A DNA stretch of 64,000 bases, taken from NCBI GenBank assembly GCA_963806145.1, contig CAWDXD010000034.1:1-64000 (forward strand), written 5' to 3'. The position numbers were made by a program, and so were the translations under genes. Below the pieces are notes generated by a model that was not told the origin of the DNA, searched no databases, and was given only the letters and a program-made list of their open reading frames with translations. The DNA comes from DASXKD01 sp963806145 (GTDB taxonomy: Bacteria; Actinomycetota; Actinomycetes; Streptosporangiales; Streptosporangiaceae). Below are positions 53,498-61,852 of this stretch, piece by piece. Every line of letters starts with the position of its first letter. Positions within the stretch are counted from its first letter, which is position 1.

Positions 53498-53944
53498 TCA
53501 GTGGCTGACCGGGCAGTGCGCCTGGTGCCCAGCGTTCGCGTCCTCTTCTGCGACACCGTAGTTCGACAAGCCGAGCAGATAACCAAAGCCCGCCACGGCG
53601 AGAACAACCAGGAACGGCCATCCCCAGGCCGCCTTGACCGCGACCGCGATCGTCAGGCCGATGAATGCAGCGACCGCGGCGAGTTTCGCGGCCAGGGCTT
53701 GTGACCGCAGGCCGAGCAGCTTCTGGCGCTCATCGGCGCGGGAACCGGCCAGCGCACCCTCGTCGTTGTCTTCCCCGGCCCGCACGTACATGGCGATCGC
53801 CTGGGCGAGCACGCTCACCTCGATCACGATCGACAGCCACCATGCATTGCCGCCACGCAGAGCCCACGCAGCGGCGAACACGGTCCCAGCAAGGGCGCTC
53901 CTCAAAGGCTTCCGCAGCCGACCACGGTCACGCACGGCAGTCAT
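53498..53944 (-). CDS. Hypothetical membrane protein, four transmembrane segments
   Basis: 148 residues, not assigned. Helices near 17-32 (RSALAGTVFAAAWALRGG), 35-52 (WWLSIVIEVSVLAQAIAM), 85-105 (LAAVAAFIGLTIAVAVKAAW) and 107-125 (PFLVVLAVAGFGYLLGLS), with a charged cytoplasmic loop between the second and third (EDNDEGALAGSRADERQKLL). The layout resembles small DUF2178-like proteins. Confidence 0.75.
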   Translation of the reverse strand: MTAVRDRGRLRKPLRSALAGTVFAAAWALRGGNAWWLSIVIEVSVLAQAIAMYVRAGEDNDEGALAGSRADERQKLLGLRSQALAAKLAAVAAFIGLTIAVAVKAAWGWPFLVVLAVAGFGYLLGLSNYGVAEEDANAGHQAHCPVSH

Positions 53945-54083
53945 GGTCGCTCAGGGCGTGGCCGGAGCCGTCGTGTATGCCCTGGTCAGGCATGGTGTGC
54001 CGGGCTGGGCGATGGTGGCCTGTAAAGCACCTCCTCGCTGAGCCAGCGCGCCGGTGGTGCGGCGGTTCGGTGAGAATGGCCAG

Positions 54084-54998
54084 ATGGCGTTCGAACTGCC
54101 TGTGGTTGATGCGGCGAGCCTGGCCGCGTGGTGCGAGGTGCATCTGGGCAGTCCGGCGGCAAGCGAGCTGTTCCGAGACGGTCACCTGGCATGCGTGATC
54201 GGAACACGGCTAGCCGACGGGCGCGAGGTCGTGGTGAAGGTCCGCCCAGTCTCGCCGCGGACCGCTGCGTGCACCGAGGTGCAGTGTCGCCTCTTCGAGT
54301 CCGGCTATCCCTGTCCGCAGCCGCTGGCTGGCCCGGCCTCGCTGGACGGCTACGAGGCCACGGCCGAGGGCTACGTCTCAGGCGAGGTCATGCTGCCCGA
54401 CTCCGGACGCGCCGCCCAGCCCTTTGCTGCCGCGCTCGCCCAGCTGGTGGACCTGGCTCCCCGACCCGGGCAAGTGTCCTCGCTAGCGCCCGCACCAGCG
54501 TGGACGGCGTGGAACCACAACCAGGGCGGGCTGTGGCCGTGGCCCGACGACCAGGACGTGGACCTGAACGAGGTGGACGGGTCCGGCTGGATCGACGCAG
54601 CAGGCCAGGCAGCCCGGCAGAAGCTGCAGGAAGGACAGGACCAGGCCGTGATCGGGCACGGCGACTGGTGGACGGAAAACTTGCGCTGGCACGGCAACCG
54701 GCTGCTGGTGGCCTACGACTGGGACAGCCTGATCGCCGACAGCGAAGCGGTCATCGCCGGTCTGGCCGCGGCCATCTACCCGGCGCTGGCCACCGTGACC
54801 GAGACCCACGACTTCCTCGACGCCTACGCCACCGCCCGCGGACGGCTTTTCAGTCCCAGCGAACTGCAGCGCTGCTGGGCCGCAGGCGTCTGGACGAGGG
54901 CCTTCGACGCCAAGAAGCAGCACGCCGCCGAACAGCCAGTCATCAGCCTGACCCAAGACGAAGCCCATGAACGCCTTCGCCGGGCTGGAATGCGCTGA
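54084..54998 (+). CDS. Aminoglycoside phosphotransferase-like kinase
   Basis: 304-residue protein-kinase-like small-molecule kinase. The catalytic loop GHGDWWTENLRW and the metal site VAYDWDSLIADS are the APH HGDxxxxN and DxD motifs; the N-lobe Lys is in GREVVVKVRPV. The substrate may be an antibiotic, choline-like compound or metabolite; homologous fold only. ATG at 54084 preferred; a GTG at 54054 is possible. Confidence 0.82.
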   Translation: MAFELPVVDAASLAAWCEVHLGSPAASELFRDGHLACVIGTRLADGREVVVKVRPVSPRTAACTEVQCRLFESGYPCPQPLAGPASLDGYEATAEGYVSGEVMLPDSGRAAQPFAAALAQLVDLAPRPGQVSSLAPAPAWTAWNHNQGGLWPWPDDQDVDLNEVDGSGWIDAAGQAARQKLQEGQDQAVIGHGDWWTENLRWHGNRLLVAYDWDSLIADSEAVIAGLAAAIYPALATVTETHDFLDAYATARGRLFSPSELQRCWAAGVWTRAFDAKKQHAAEQPVISLTQDEAHERLRRAGMR

Positions 54999-55220
54999 GC
55001 CGCCGATGCTACATGGCAGTACATGCCGTGTTGCGTGCCCGATGAAGCGGTAAGAGACGGGCACTCACGGTCACTCGCGGACAAGAGAAAGCTCCAGCCA
55101 CCTGGGCCGATGCAGGTCATAGCCCGTACAGTCTCAGCCTTCCAAGCCGGGGCTCGTCCTTCTCGCGGCACGATTGTCTCGGCCGAGCCCGCCCGGAGAA
55201 TATCACCGCAAGAGTCTGGT
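54999..55220. other. Intergenic region with att/integrase-end relic
   Basis: Nothing coding is supported. TTGCGTGCCCGAT at 55031-55043 repeats the integrase-end sequence, followed by CGGTCACTCGCGGACAAG, which resembles GGTCACTCACAGACAAC after 53094. Confidence 0.4.
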
Positions 55221-56096
55221 TCAGTGTGCCGGTGACTGGGTGGCCTCGATGAGGAAACGCACGCTTGTTGCGACGAATGGCCCGTCCGCTTCGATGCGGT
55301 CGTGAAGTGCGCGAAGCTGGTCCCGGTAGGCCTCTACAGTGAATTCCGGAACGATCCAGATCACCTTTCGCAGGAAATGAACAACGGCGGCGATATCGTA
55401 AAACTCCATGCGGCCCCGGAACTCACGCAGGTCTACTACGGTGAGTCCGGCCGCTTCGGCATCCATCACGGACCATTTCGGGTCGCGCGTCGGACCCTCG
55501 GGCTCGGGCTGCGGACCCATCAGGAACTCGGTCAGCTCGCCCACCGACCCGTGACCCACATCCTGGGACAGGTAGGTACCGCCGGGTTTGAGGACGCGGC
55601 CGATCTCGTCCCAGCGCACGCCGACCGGATGACGACTGACAACGAGATCGAACATCGCGTCGGCGAACGGAAGGTCGTCATACTCGTCATTCATGGCCAC
55701 CACCTGAGCGTCAAGCGGAGCCAGGTTGCGGCGTGCTACGTCCACATTGGGACGCCAGCACTCGGTGGCCACGAGCACTGGCGGACCGGCCGGTATGGTG
55801 GCGAGCACCTCACCACCGCCGGTCTGGAGATCCAGAGCTGCCATGCCAGGCATACCAGCGAGAGCACCCATGCGCTCCGCGAGTATCCGGGCATAGCCCC
55901 ATGGAGGCCGTTCCTCCGTGGCCCGCCCCTCGAACCAGGAAAAATCCCACCCGTCCACGGGTACAGCGGAGCCTTCGGATAGGAGATCATCAAAGCTTGG
56001 CACGTCGCCAGTCTGCTCTCCGGCCGATATCTGGCCAACCCAATAAGCCAGGGTCATGCCACATTCGTGCCAGAACGAGCTCGTATAGACGGTCAC
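55221..56096 (-). CDS. Class I SAM-dependent methyltransferase
   Basis: 291 residues. Motif I ALDLQTGGGEVLATI, post-I VLVATECWRPNVDVARRNL, motif II DDLPFADAMFDLVVSRHPV and motif III RVLKPGGTYLSQDVG define a Rossmann methyltransferase. Substrate unknown. An internal ATG at 56057 (MTLAYWVGQIS) may be the real start. Convergent with nothing; neighbours the IS110 element. Confidence 0.85.
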   Translation of the reverse strand: MTVYTSSFWHECGMTLAYWVGQISAGEQTGDVPSFDDLLSEGSAVPVDGWDFSWFEGRATEERPPWGYARILAERMGALAGMPGMAALDLQTGGGEVLATIPAGPPVLVATECWRPNVDVARRNLAPLDAQVVAMNDEYDDLPFADAMFDLVVSRHPVGVRWDEIGRVLKPGGTYLSQDVGHGSVGELTEFLMGPQPEPEGPTRDPKWSVMDAEAAGLTVVDLREFRGRMEFYDIAAVVHFLRKVIWIVPEFTVEAYRDQLRALHDRIEADGPFVATSVRFLIEATQSPAH

Positions 56097-56254
56097 GAGC
56101 GGTCACTCAGGTGACGTGCGAAGGCGCAATGACCTGGGTTCGAGCTGCTACCAGTGCCGCCTGAACAAGCCTGATCCGAAAATCGGAGGGTTAGCAGGCG
56201 CGCGGCGGCGCCCGGTGGGGTGTCTGTGGAGCCGGGCTGGTTTGGCTGCGGTGG
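56097..56254. other. Left flank of the IS110-family element
   Basis: Contains the left subterminal inverted repeat GAAAATCGG (56178-56186) and 68 bases between it and the transposase stop. The flank reads GACCTGGGTTCGAGCTGC, which looks like a T-arm but has no full tRNA around it. Confidence 0.4.
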
Positions 56255-57538
56255 TCAGGCTGCGGGTTCGAGGATGACGGTGTAGCCGAGGGCTTCGAGT
56301 TGGCGTACGTGGTTGCGCTTGCGGCGTTCGGGGTTGATGCGGGTCTGGTAGAAGTCGCTGCCCAGGTCGGCATAGTGGGTGGCGGGGTCGGCGAGCAGGT
56401 GCCAGATGATGACCAGCATGGAGCGGCCGGTGGCTACGACGGCTTTCTTGCTGCCGCGGCGGCGGGCGATGCGCCGGTACCGCTCCCCGAGGAAGGTGTC
56501 GGTGCGGCCGGCGGATGCGGCGGCGTTGCCGAGGACCCGGGCCAGGTAGCGGTTGCCGTGCCCGGTGGCGTTCTTGCCCTTCTTCTTCCCGGCGGACTCC
56601 TTGACGCCGGGGGCGAACTTGGCCCAGGAGACCAGGTGCCCGGCGGTGGGGAACCGGTCCATGTCCGTGCCGATCTCGGCCAGGATCGCGCACGCGGCGG
56701 TGGCGCTGATGCCGGGGATCTCCTCCAGGCGCCGCGCCGCTGTGGTGAATGGGGCGATCATCTGCTCGATCCGCTGGTCCAGCGCGGCGATGTCGGCGTC
56801 GATCGCGTCGACCCGGGCCAGCATCTTGGCGAGCAGGAACGCGTGATGATCGGTGAAGTAGCCGGTGAACGCCTCCTGCAGCGCGGTGATCTTGCTGCGC
56901 ATCCGGCCGCGGGCCAGCCGCGCCAGCACCCGGGGATCCCGCTGCCCGCCGATCATGGCGGCCAGCATCTGGCGGCCGGAGACCCCAAAGATGTCCGAGG
57001 CGACCACGCTCAGCTTGATCTGCGCGTCTTCCAGCAGCTTCTCCGCCCGCTGCTTCTCCGCCGTGCGCGCCGCCACCAGGTCAGCGCGGTAGCGGGTGAC
57101 ATCCCGCAACTGCCGGATCGGCGGCGGGGGCACGAAACTCGGCCGGAGCATCTGCCGCTCGGCGACCTTGCACAGCCACACCGCATCCAGCTTGTCGGTC
57201 TTGGGCCGTCCCGGCAGGTGCTTGACGTCTTTGGCGTTGACCAGCCAGGTCTCGAACCCGGCCGCCTCCAGCAGGTAGAACGCGGGCTTCCAGTAGTCCG
57301 AAGTCGCTTCCATCACCACCCGGGTCACCCCCAGGCAGGCCAGATGGTCGGCCATGCCCAGCAACGACCGGGTCATCGTGGAGTACGTCTCCACCTCCTG
57401 CAGCCGCCGCACCGGCCGGTCCTCATCCGGGACCCGCACGCAGCACACCAGCTCGGCCTTGCCGATATCCAGCGCCGCCACCCGCGCAATGACCTGCTCC
57501 TCGTCCTGTGTCTCTACCAGCATCTTTGCCTGCCTCAC
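56255..57538 (-). CDS. IS110 family transposase (DEDD, RNA-guided type)
   Basis: 427 residues. N-terminal RuvC-like DEDD domain: ALDIGKAELVCCVRVPDE, VMEATSDYWKPAFYLL, KDVKHLPGRPKTDKLDAVWLC; a coiled-coil middle (RQLRDVTRYRADLVAARTAEKQRAEKLL); C-terminal Transposase_20 domain: LEEIPGISATAACAILAEIGTDMDRFPTAGHLVSWAKFAPG with a conserved Ser in the TGHGNRYLARVL/SAGR region. Appears full length and intact. IS110 enzymes work with a bridge RNA made from the noncoding end of the element. Confidence 0.93.
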   Translation of the reverse strand: MRQAKMLVETQDEEQVIARVAALDIGKAELVCCVRVPDEDRPVRRLQEVETYSTMTRSLLGMADHLACLGVTRVVMEATSDYWKPAFYLLEAAGFETWLVNAKDVKHLPGRPKTDKLDAVWLCKVAERQMLRPSFVPPPPIRQLRDVTRYRADLVAARTAEKQRAEKLLEDAQIKLSVVASDIFGVSGRQMLAAMIGGQRDPRVLARLARGRMRSKITALQEAFTGYFTDHHAFLLAKMLARVDAIDADIAALDQRIEQMIAPFTTAARRLEEIPGISATAACAILAEIGTDMDRFPTAGHLVSWAKFAPGVKESAGKKKGKNATGHGNRYLARVLGNAAASAGRTDTFLGERYRRIARRRGSKKAVVATGRSMLVIIWHLLADPATHYADLGSDFYQTRINPERRKRNHVRQLEALGYTVILEPAA

Positions 57539-57711
57539 CGTCAGCGGTACCTGCGGCGGCCGCCGCCCGCGGGAGCCATGGGCGTGCTGGAGGAATCTGA
57601 TCCTCGTGCTCGTAGCGACACTGAAGGGCCCAGGGGTTGGCTCCCAGCACCCGGCTGATAAACGACCTCGAAGATCATGGTCTGAACGGCGTCAGCGGGC
57701 AGCAGCCACAC
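57539..57711 (-). ncRNA. Candidate bridge RNA region of the IS110 element
   Basis: 173 noncoding bases between the transposase start and the right subterminal repeat, on the transposase strand. In IS110-group elements the bridge RNA comes from this upstream end. The stretch is GC-rich and can form several stems (for example GGCGGCC/GGCCGCC around 57555 and GGGTTGG/CCAGCACCC around 57633). Loop-to-target matches were not resolved. Confidence 0.5.
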
Positions 57712-57757
57712 CCGATTTTCCGCCCAGAACGGGCGTCACCATAGGGGATACAAGGGG

Positions 57758-57802
57758 CTGATAAGGAAGAGGTCCGTGGTTCAAGTCCACGTAGCCCCAC
57801 CA
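57758..57802. other. Attachment site copy 2
   Basis: 45 bases identical to the tRNA-Ile 3' half (CTGATAAGGAAGAGGTCCG to CCCCACCA). No tRNA 5' half precedes it, so it is an att remnant and not a gene. Confidence 0.92.
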
Positions 57803-57844
57803 AAGTAAGGCCAGGTCAGGGACCCGATCCCTGGCCTTCGGCTT

Positions 57845-57912
57845 CTAGGGCCACCCTCTGGCCCTAGAAGTGGCCCTAGAAGTGGCCCTACAACCACTAG
57901 GGCCAGAGGGTG
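57845..57912. repeat. GGCCCTA repeat cluster with 16-base inverted repeat
   Basis: CTAGGGCC, GGCCCTAG and two AAGTGGCCCTA units follow one another. CACCCTCTGGCCCTAG (57852-57867) pairs exactly with CTAGGGCCAGAGGGTG (57897-57912). Related GGCCCTA clusters lie at 53190-53222 and 61717-61748. The position 43 bases from an att core suggests integrase arm or excisionase sites. Confidence 0.6.
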
Positions 57913-57940
57913 TAGCTGGTCGCTGCCGGTGCACTCACCC

Positions 57941-57979
57941 GAGACCCCCGGGGGGCCGATCCCCGGGGGTCTCTTTAAT
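57941..57979. terminator. Strong intrinsic terminator
   Basis: GAGACCCCCGGGG and CCCCGGGGGTCTC pair perfectly around GGCCGAT, followed by TTTAAT. In the gene-free stretch 57803-58153. Confidence 0.85.
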
Positions 57980-58153
57980 GCTTATGGCCTGTCAGACCGC
58001 TCCGTCGCCTGGCTCGTCGGCGACTGCCACAGGCCCGCCCGTTCATGGCCGGATAGTAGCGACACAGCACGTTCGGTTAGCTTGCGGTTTGTAGCGACAG
58101 CGGCCCGGTGCGGCGAGGGCTTGGCGGAAGGTTGGCCAAACTAGGCAAGATTA

Positions 58154-58558
58154 TCAGCAGCCGCCGCCGTCTGCGAGTGACGGTATGGGCTTTCGTTCGT
58201 GAATGGCGAGCCTGTAGACGCCGCGCTTGATGCGTTCTACCTCGCCCCAGGACGCAAGGTGGCATAGCGCGGTTCTTACCGTGTTTAGTGGGTCGCTGCG
58301 TGCTTCAGGCTGCCAGCCACGGGCGGTCATGTACTCCAGTGCCGTTCGTGCCCTGACGTGCGGGTGCTCCAGCATGCACGCCCTGAGTAGGTCAAAGGTT
58401 CCCGTCTCGTGGCGGGGTTCAAGGCATGTTCCGGCTGCTGGTTGGGCGTCCGGCTGGAATGCGCCGAATGCGGCTAGTGCTGCTTCCACGCGCCGCAACT
58501 CGATGACCAATTCCGCCTGATATGTCTGGAGATTTTGTACCAGATGGGCCCGTTCCAT
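58154..58558 (-). CDS. Hypothetical protein, winged-helix-like C-terminus
   Basis: 134 residues from ATG 58558 (MERAHLVQNLQTYQAELVIELRRVEAALAAF), an N-terminal coiled-coil-like helix, then a region with HTH character: ALEYMTARGWQPEARSDPLNTVRTALCHLASWGEVERIKRGVYRL, resembling winged-helix domains that read out small regulatory or antitoxin-like proteins. No family assigned. GC is lower than the core genome. Confidence 0.65.
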   Translation of the reverse strand: MERAHLVQNLQTYQAELVIELRRVEAALAAFGAFQPDAQPAAGTCLEPRHETGTFDLLRACMLEHPHVRARTALEYMTARGWQPEARSDPLNTVRTALCHLASWGEVERIKRGVYRLAIHERKPIPSLADGGGC

Positions 58559-59212
58559 ATGCCCGACGTTAGATCTTTCAACGAGCCGTCTCACGCACCA
58601 GATCGGCGTTGCGCTGAAAAAGTTTGCGGCGGGGTGCGTGTCAAGTTGGATCCCGTGCCGCCTTGGCCGGAAGGATGACCCTGGCTACACAGACCTGGAG
58701 CCGGGGCGCACGAGGTTGATCAGGCCATCTGCGCCCCGGCCCCAGCACCAGTCAGCCACAGCTTCCTTGCCACTTGACCAGGGTAGACCTGGCGCCTCCC
58801 TCCAATGGCCGAACCTCCTGCAGTGCTGTACCTAGACGAACTAGCGCCATGGACAGCTCATCTGCTAGCACCAGCACCGCCATACCGCCATACCGCTGTT
58901 GTGATCCGACAACAGATGCGCGACAGTTGTCCGCCAGCTGATGCGCGACCGCGATGGCGTGCGGTAACTCCGGTCTTGATCGGCTTGAGGCCCGCCCGGC
59001 TGGACGCATATTGGTGCGCCGCAAGCTGGGGAGGCCGCCCGGGGTGGTATTCGCTTGCGTGCCGTGTACACGGTCTTGACGTCCTGGACGTCGAACCTAT
59101 GGCGGGGTTTTATGCGCTCCTTTGCCCTGCCCTGTCCATCACCCGGGAGCAGCCCCGGGGTGGGCGGCCGGTCCAGCGCGGCCGGTCGCCTGCGATCGAA
59201 AGGGAGGACGGG
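58559..59212. other. Gene-poor region upstream of kelch gene
   Basis: Frames are open but show no family. An operator-like pair, GATGCGCGACAGTTGTC and GATGCGCGACC at about 58915-58950, and the dyad GTTGTGATCCGACAAC near 58897 are the only structure seen. Confidence 0.35.
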
Positions 59213-60223
59213 ATGACAGCGAACCGGATCGTGATCACCGGGTCGGCGGCCCTGGCCGCCTGTGGCGTGCTGGCGATGGCCCCGCCTGCCGTCCAGGCCA
59301 GTCCTGCTCCGGTCCCGGCCTGGACGCAGCAGGCCCCGGCGGCCAGCCCGTCCGCCCGGGGCTGGGCGGCGATGGCCTATGACGGGGCCACCGGCACCGC
59401 GGTGCTGTTCGGCGGCTTCCACAACAGGTTGGGCGACCTCCTGCAGCTGGGGGACACCTGGACCTGGGACGGCACCACCTGGACCAAGCAGGCCCCAGCG
59501 GTCCACCCGTCCGCCCGGGGCAGGCGCGGCGATGGCCTATGACCCGGCCACCGGCACCGTGGTGCTGTTCGGCGGTCTTGGCCGAAATGGCTGGCTCGGT
59601 GACACCTGGACCTGGAACGGCACCACCTGGACCAAGCAGGCCCCAGCGACCAGCCCGCCCCCGCGGGGCTACGCATCGATGGCTTACGACGCCGCCACCG
59701 GCACCGTGGTAATGTTCGGCGGCTTCAACAACAGGCGCGGCGGCGGTGCCAGCTTGTTCGACGGCACCTGGACCTGGGACGGCACCACCTGGACCAGGCA
59801 GGCACCGGCGACCAGCCCGCGCGCCCGGTTCGACGCGACGATGGCCTATGACCCGGCCACTGGTACCGCGGTGCTGTTCGGCGGCGAAGGTAACGCGCGG
59901 CAAGCTCGGTGACACCTGGACCTGGGATGGCACCACCTGGACCGAGCAGGCACCGGCGACCAGCCCGCCCGCCCGCGAAGATGCGTCGATGGCCTACGAC
60001 GCGGCCACCGGCAACGTCGGTGCTGTTCGGCGGCGCCGGTGGCAGCACCTTGCAAGCGCTCGCTGACACCTGGACCTGGGACGGCACCACCTGGACCAAG
60101 CAGCACCCGGCGACCAGCCCGCCCGCCCGGCAGAATGCAGCGATGGCCTATGACGCGGCCACTGGCACCGCGGTGCTGTTCGGCGGTGCCGGGCACCTCG
60201 ATGACACCTGGACGTGGAGATGA
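59213..60223 (+). pseudogene. Secreted kelch-repeat protein, three frameshifts
   Basis: Starts MTANRIVITGSAALAACGVL with a signal peptide, ATG behind AGGGAGG. Five to six kelch blades follow, each with P-x-AR, MAYD-ATGTxVLFGG and DTWTWDGTTWTKQAPA. The reading phase changes at about 59520, 59890 and 60015, each by one base, always inside or beside a blade; the phase returns to that of the start only by net effect. As written the protein would stop at 59542. Corrected length about 336 residues. Either a decayed gene or repeated indel errors in this repetitive stretch. Confidence 0.85.
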
Positions 60224-60393
60224 CCTGCAGCTAGCCCTTCGCAGCGCTCACGCACCGGCATTCCCTATAAGCGCCCGCTCATCCGCGTAGCGCGCTCGAT
60301 GTGCCGCAGATCAGCTGGCGGGCATGTGTCGCGGATCTACCGACGGAGGACACCGCACCGGACTCCGCGTTGCCGAATTGAGCCGTTCTTGGG

Positions 60394-60471
60394 GGCGCCT
60401 GCGGCGCCGCTGGCCCGGCGTCAGCGCCGGGCTCAGCCTTGGCGAGGCCCGCCCGGCGCACGCCGGGCCGC
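60394..60471. repeat. Three-hairpin repeat, copy B
   Basis: Partner of 52032-52113, with spacer TTGGCGAGG between hairpins two and three. Lies in the gene-free stretch 60224-60765; similarity to the first locus resumes at about 60540-60620 (ATTGTCC, CCGCGTCCAGG, GCGATCGGCTTCGCCG). Confidence 0.82.
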
Positions 60472-60765
60472 AGCAGCCGAGCGGGTCGATCAAGGTGGCC
60501 CGGACGGCGGGCAGGCCGAGCTGCGCACGTGACCGTCGCCCTCGCTCCCGATTGTCCGGCTCGCCGCCACCGCGTCCAGGGCGCTGCGGGCCGACGGATG
60601 CGATCGGCTTCGCCGGTGACCTGGATTCGGCGCCGGTGAGGGCGACGGGGGGACGCAGGTCGTGGTCAGGGATGGCGGGGCGGGCTCTCGCTGGTAAGGG
60701 CGGCCCTGTCTGGACTGGCCAGCGTCGCGCGATTTAAGCTGGCGGGGACTACCGCAGCAGGCGGG

Positions 60766-61254
60766 GTGGATGGCCGGGCCTGGCGGCGTGAAGCGGGTGG
60801 TTCATGGACAGGCGCAGTACGGATGATCGTCGCGGTCGCCGCGGTCGCCGCGGTGGGGGCGGTGTTACTGGCCAGCGGCGGCGCAGCGGCCAGCGCTGGT
60901 GTGGCGGCGGCTCCGAGGACTCACGTGTGGGGGACCGCGCAGGAGGTGCCCGGCACCGCCGCGCTCAACCGGGGGTTCGCAGTCGTCGGCTCGGTGTCGT
61001 GCGCCTCGGCGGGCAACTGCAGCGCGGGCGGGTCCTACGTCGACAGCGGCAGCAACTCCCAGGCGTTCGTGGCCAGCCAGGTAAACGGCACCTGGCACAC
61101 CGCCATCGAGGTGCCCGGCACCGCCGCCCTCAACCAGGGCGGGTTCGCTGAAATCCGCTCGGTGTCGTGCGCCGCGGCGGGCGAGTGCGGCGCGGGCGGG
61201 TCCTATGCAGTCGGCCCCGGCAGCCAGCAGGCGTTCGTGGTCAGCCAGACGTAG
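60766..61254 (+). CDS. Secreted repeat protein, short
   Basis: 162 residues. Signal/anchor IVAVAAVAAVGAVLLASGGAAASAG (about 21-45), then two and a half copies of a roughly 44-residue unit: A-EVPGTAALN-GGFA--xSVSCASAG-CSAGGSY--G-QAFVVSQ. Proteins with many such units occur in actinobacteria; this one stops early after the third QAFV, so it may be a truncated version. The likely start is the ATG at 60823 (MIVAVAAV). Confidence 0.65.
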   Translation: MDGRAWRREAGGSWTGAVRMIVAVAAVAAVGAVLLASGGAAASAGVAAAPRTHVWGTAQEVPGTAALNRGFAVVGSVSCASAGNCSAGGSYVDSGSNSQAFVASQVNGTWHTAIEVPGTAALNQGGFAEIRSVSCAAAGECGAGGSYAVGPGSQQAFVVSQT

Positions 61255-61852
61255 TCCCCGGACACGCCCGGGTGGGAACTGGTTCCCGCCTCGCCGGACG
61301 GCTTTGATCCTGCTCCTAAAGCCGCTGGCTGGGCTTGGGTCCGGGGATGGCCCGCTGAGTGTGCGGCGGCACCCCTCCACCGTCAAGGGCGCTTCGCGTT
61401 TCCTACCGGAAATGGCCTCTGGCCACCCTTGAGCGGCGGAGCCTCTATGCCGCCTCCGGGCAGTGATCAAGGGCCAGGCGGGGAGCCTGCCCGGACCGGA
61501 CGCGGGCCATCCCCTGCATGGTGCGGGTGGTCACGAACGTGCCCCCGAGGTGCCCCCGAACTACCGTCAACAGCCAATGATAGCCACCAATGGCAAACCG
61601 TAAATCTCAAGCTAGCGCGGGCATTGAACCCTGCGAGCAACGCATTTCTACACGCTCGTAATGCGTAGGTCGTCGTGCCGTTCGCTCGCCACCGGCCAGC
61701 AACCGATGCCGCAGCGTGGCCCTACAAGCGGCCCTACATTAGCCCTAGAGCACCCGGGGCACTGCGGGTAAGGCGGGGTGAATCGTTAGGGTTCACACAG
61801 AATCGCCGCAGGTCACAAATCCTATGCCACTACAGAAGGGGCTGCATCGGCA
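61255..61852. other. Noncoding region with tRNA-Thr-like fragment and GGCCCTA repeats
   Basis: No gene. At 61656-61675 CTCGTAATGCGTAGGTCGTCG matches the anticodon-loop-to-T-arm part of tRNA-Thr(CGT) genes and then diverges, as an att relic would. At 61717-61748 GTGGCCCTACAAGCGGCCCTA and TAGCCCTAG units precede att copy 3. A hairpin GGTGGGAA-CTGG-TTCCCGCC lies at 61271-61290. Confidence 0.45.

Larger units (their letters stand above)
56178..57720 (-). mobile_element. IS110-family insertion sequence
   Basis: A DEDD transposase gene is bracketed by the subterminal inverted repeat GAAAATCGG (56178-56186) and CCGATTTTC (57712-57720). The exact tips probably lie a few to tens of bases outside. No long terminal inverted repeats or target duplication were seen, as expected for the family. 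It is inserted beside the att copy at 57758. Confidence 0.75.
49904..57802. mobile_element. Integrated element 1 (genomic island) in tRNA-Ile
   Basis: Bounded by the tRNA-Ile 3' half and its copy at 57758-57802. Contains an integrase 3'-end fragment, a truncated integrase, a membrane protein, GNAT, DUF-type membrane protein, APH-like kinase, methyltransferase and an IS110-family element. No replication or transfer genes are seen and the integrase lacks its N-terminus, so it looks immobile now. The duplicated integrase end suggests more than one integration event. Confidence 0.8.

Noticed and set aside
56140..56175. Possible tRNA 3' end (GGGTTCGAGC followed by GCTACCAG)
   Set aside because: No matching acceptor stem and the T-stem does not pair well; too short to support.
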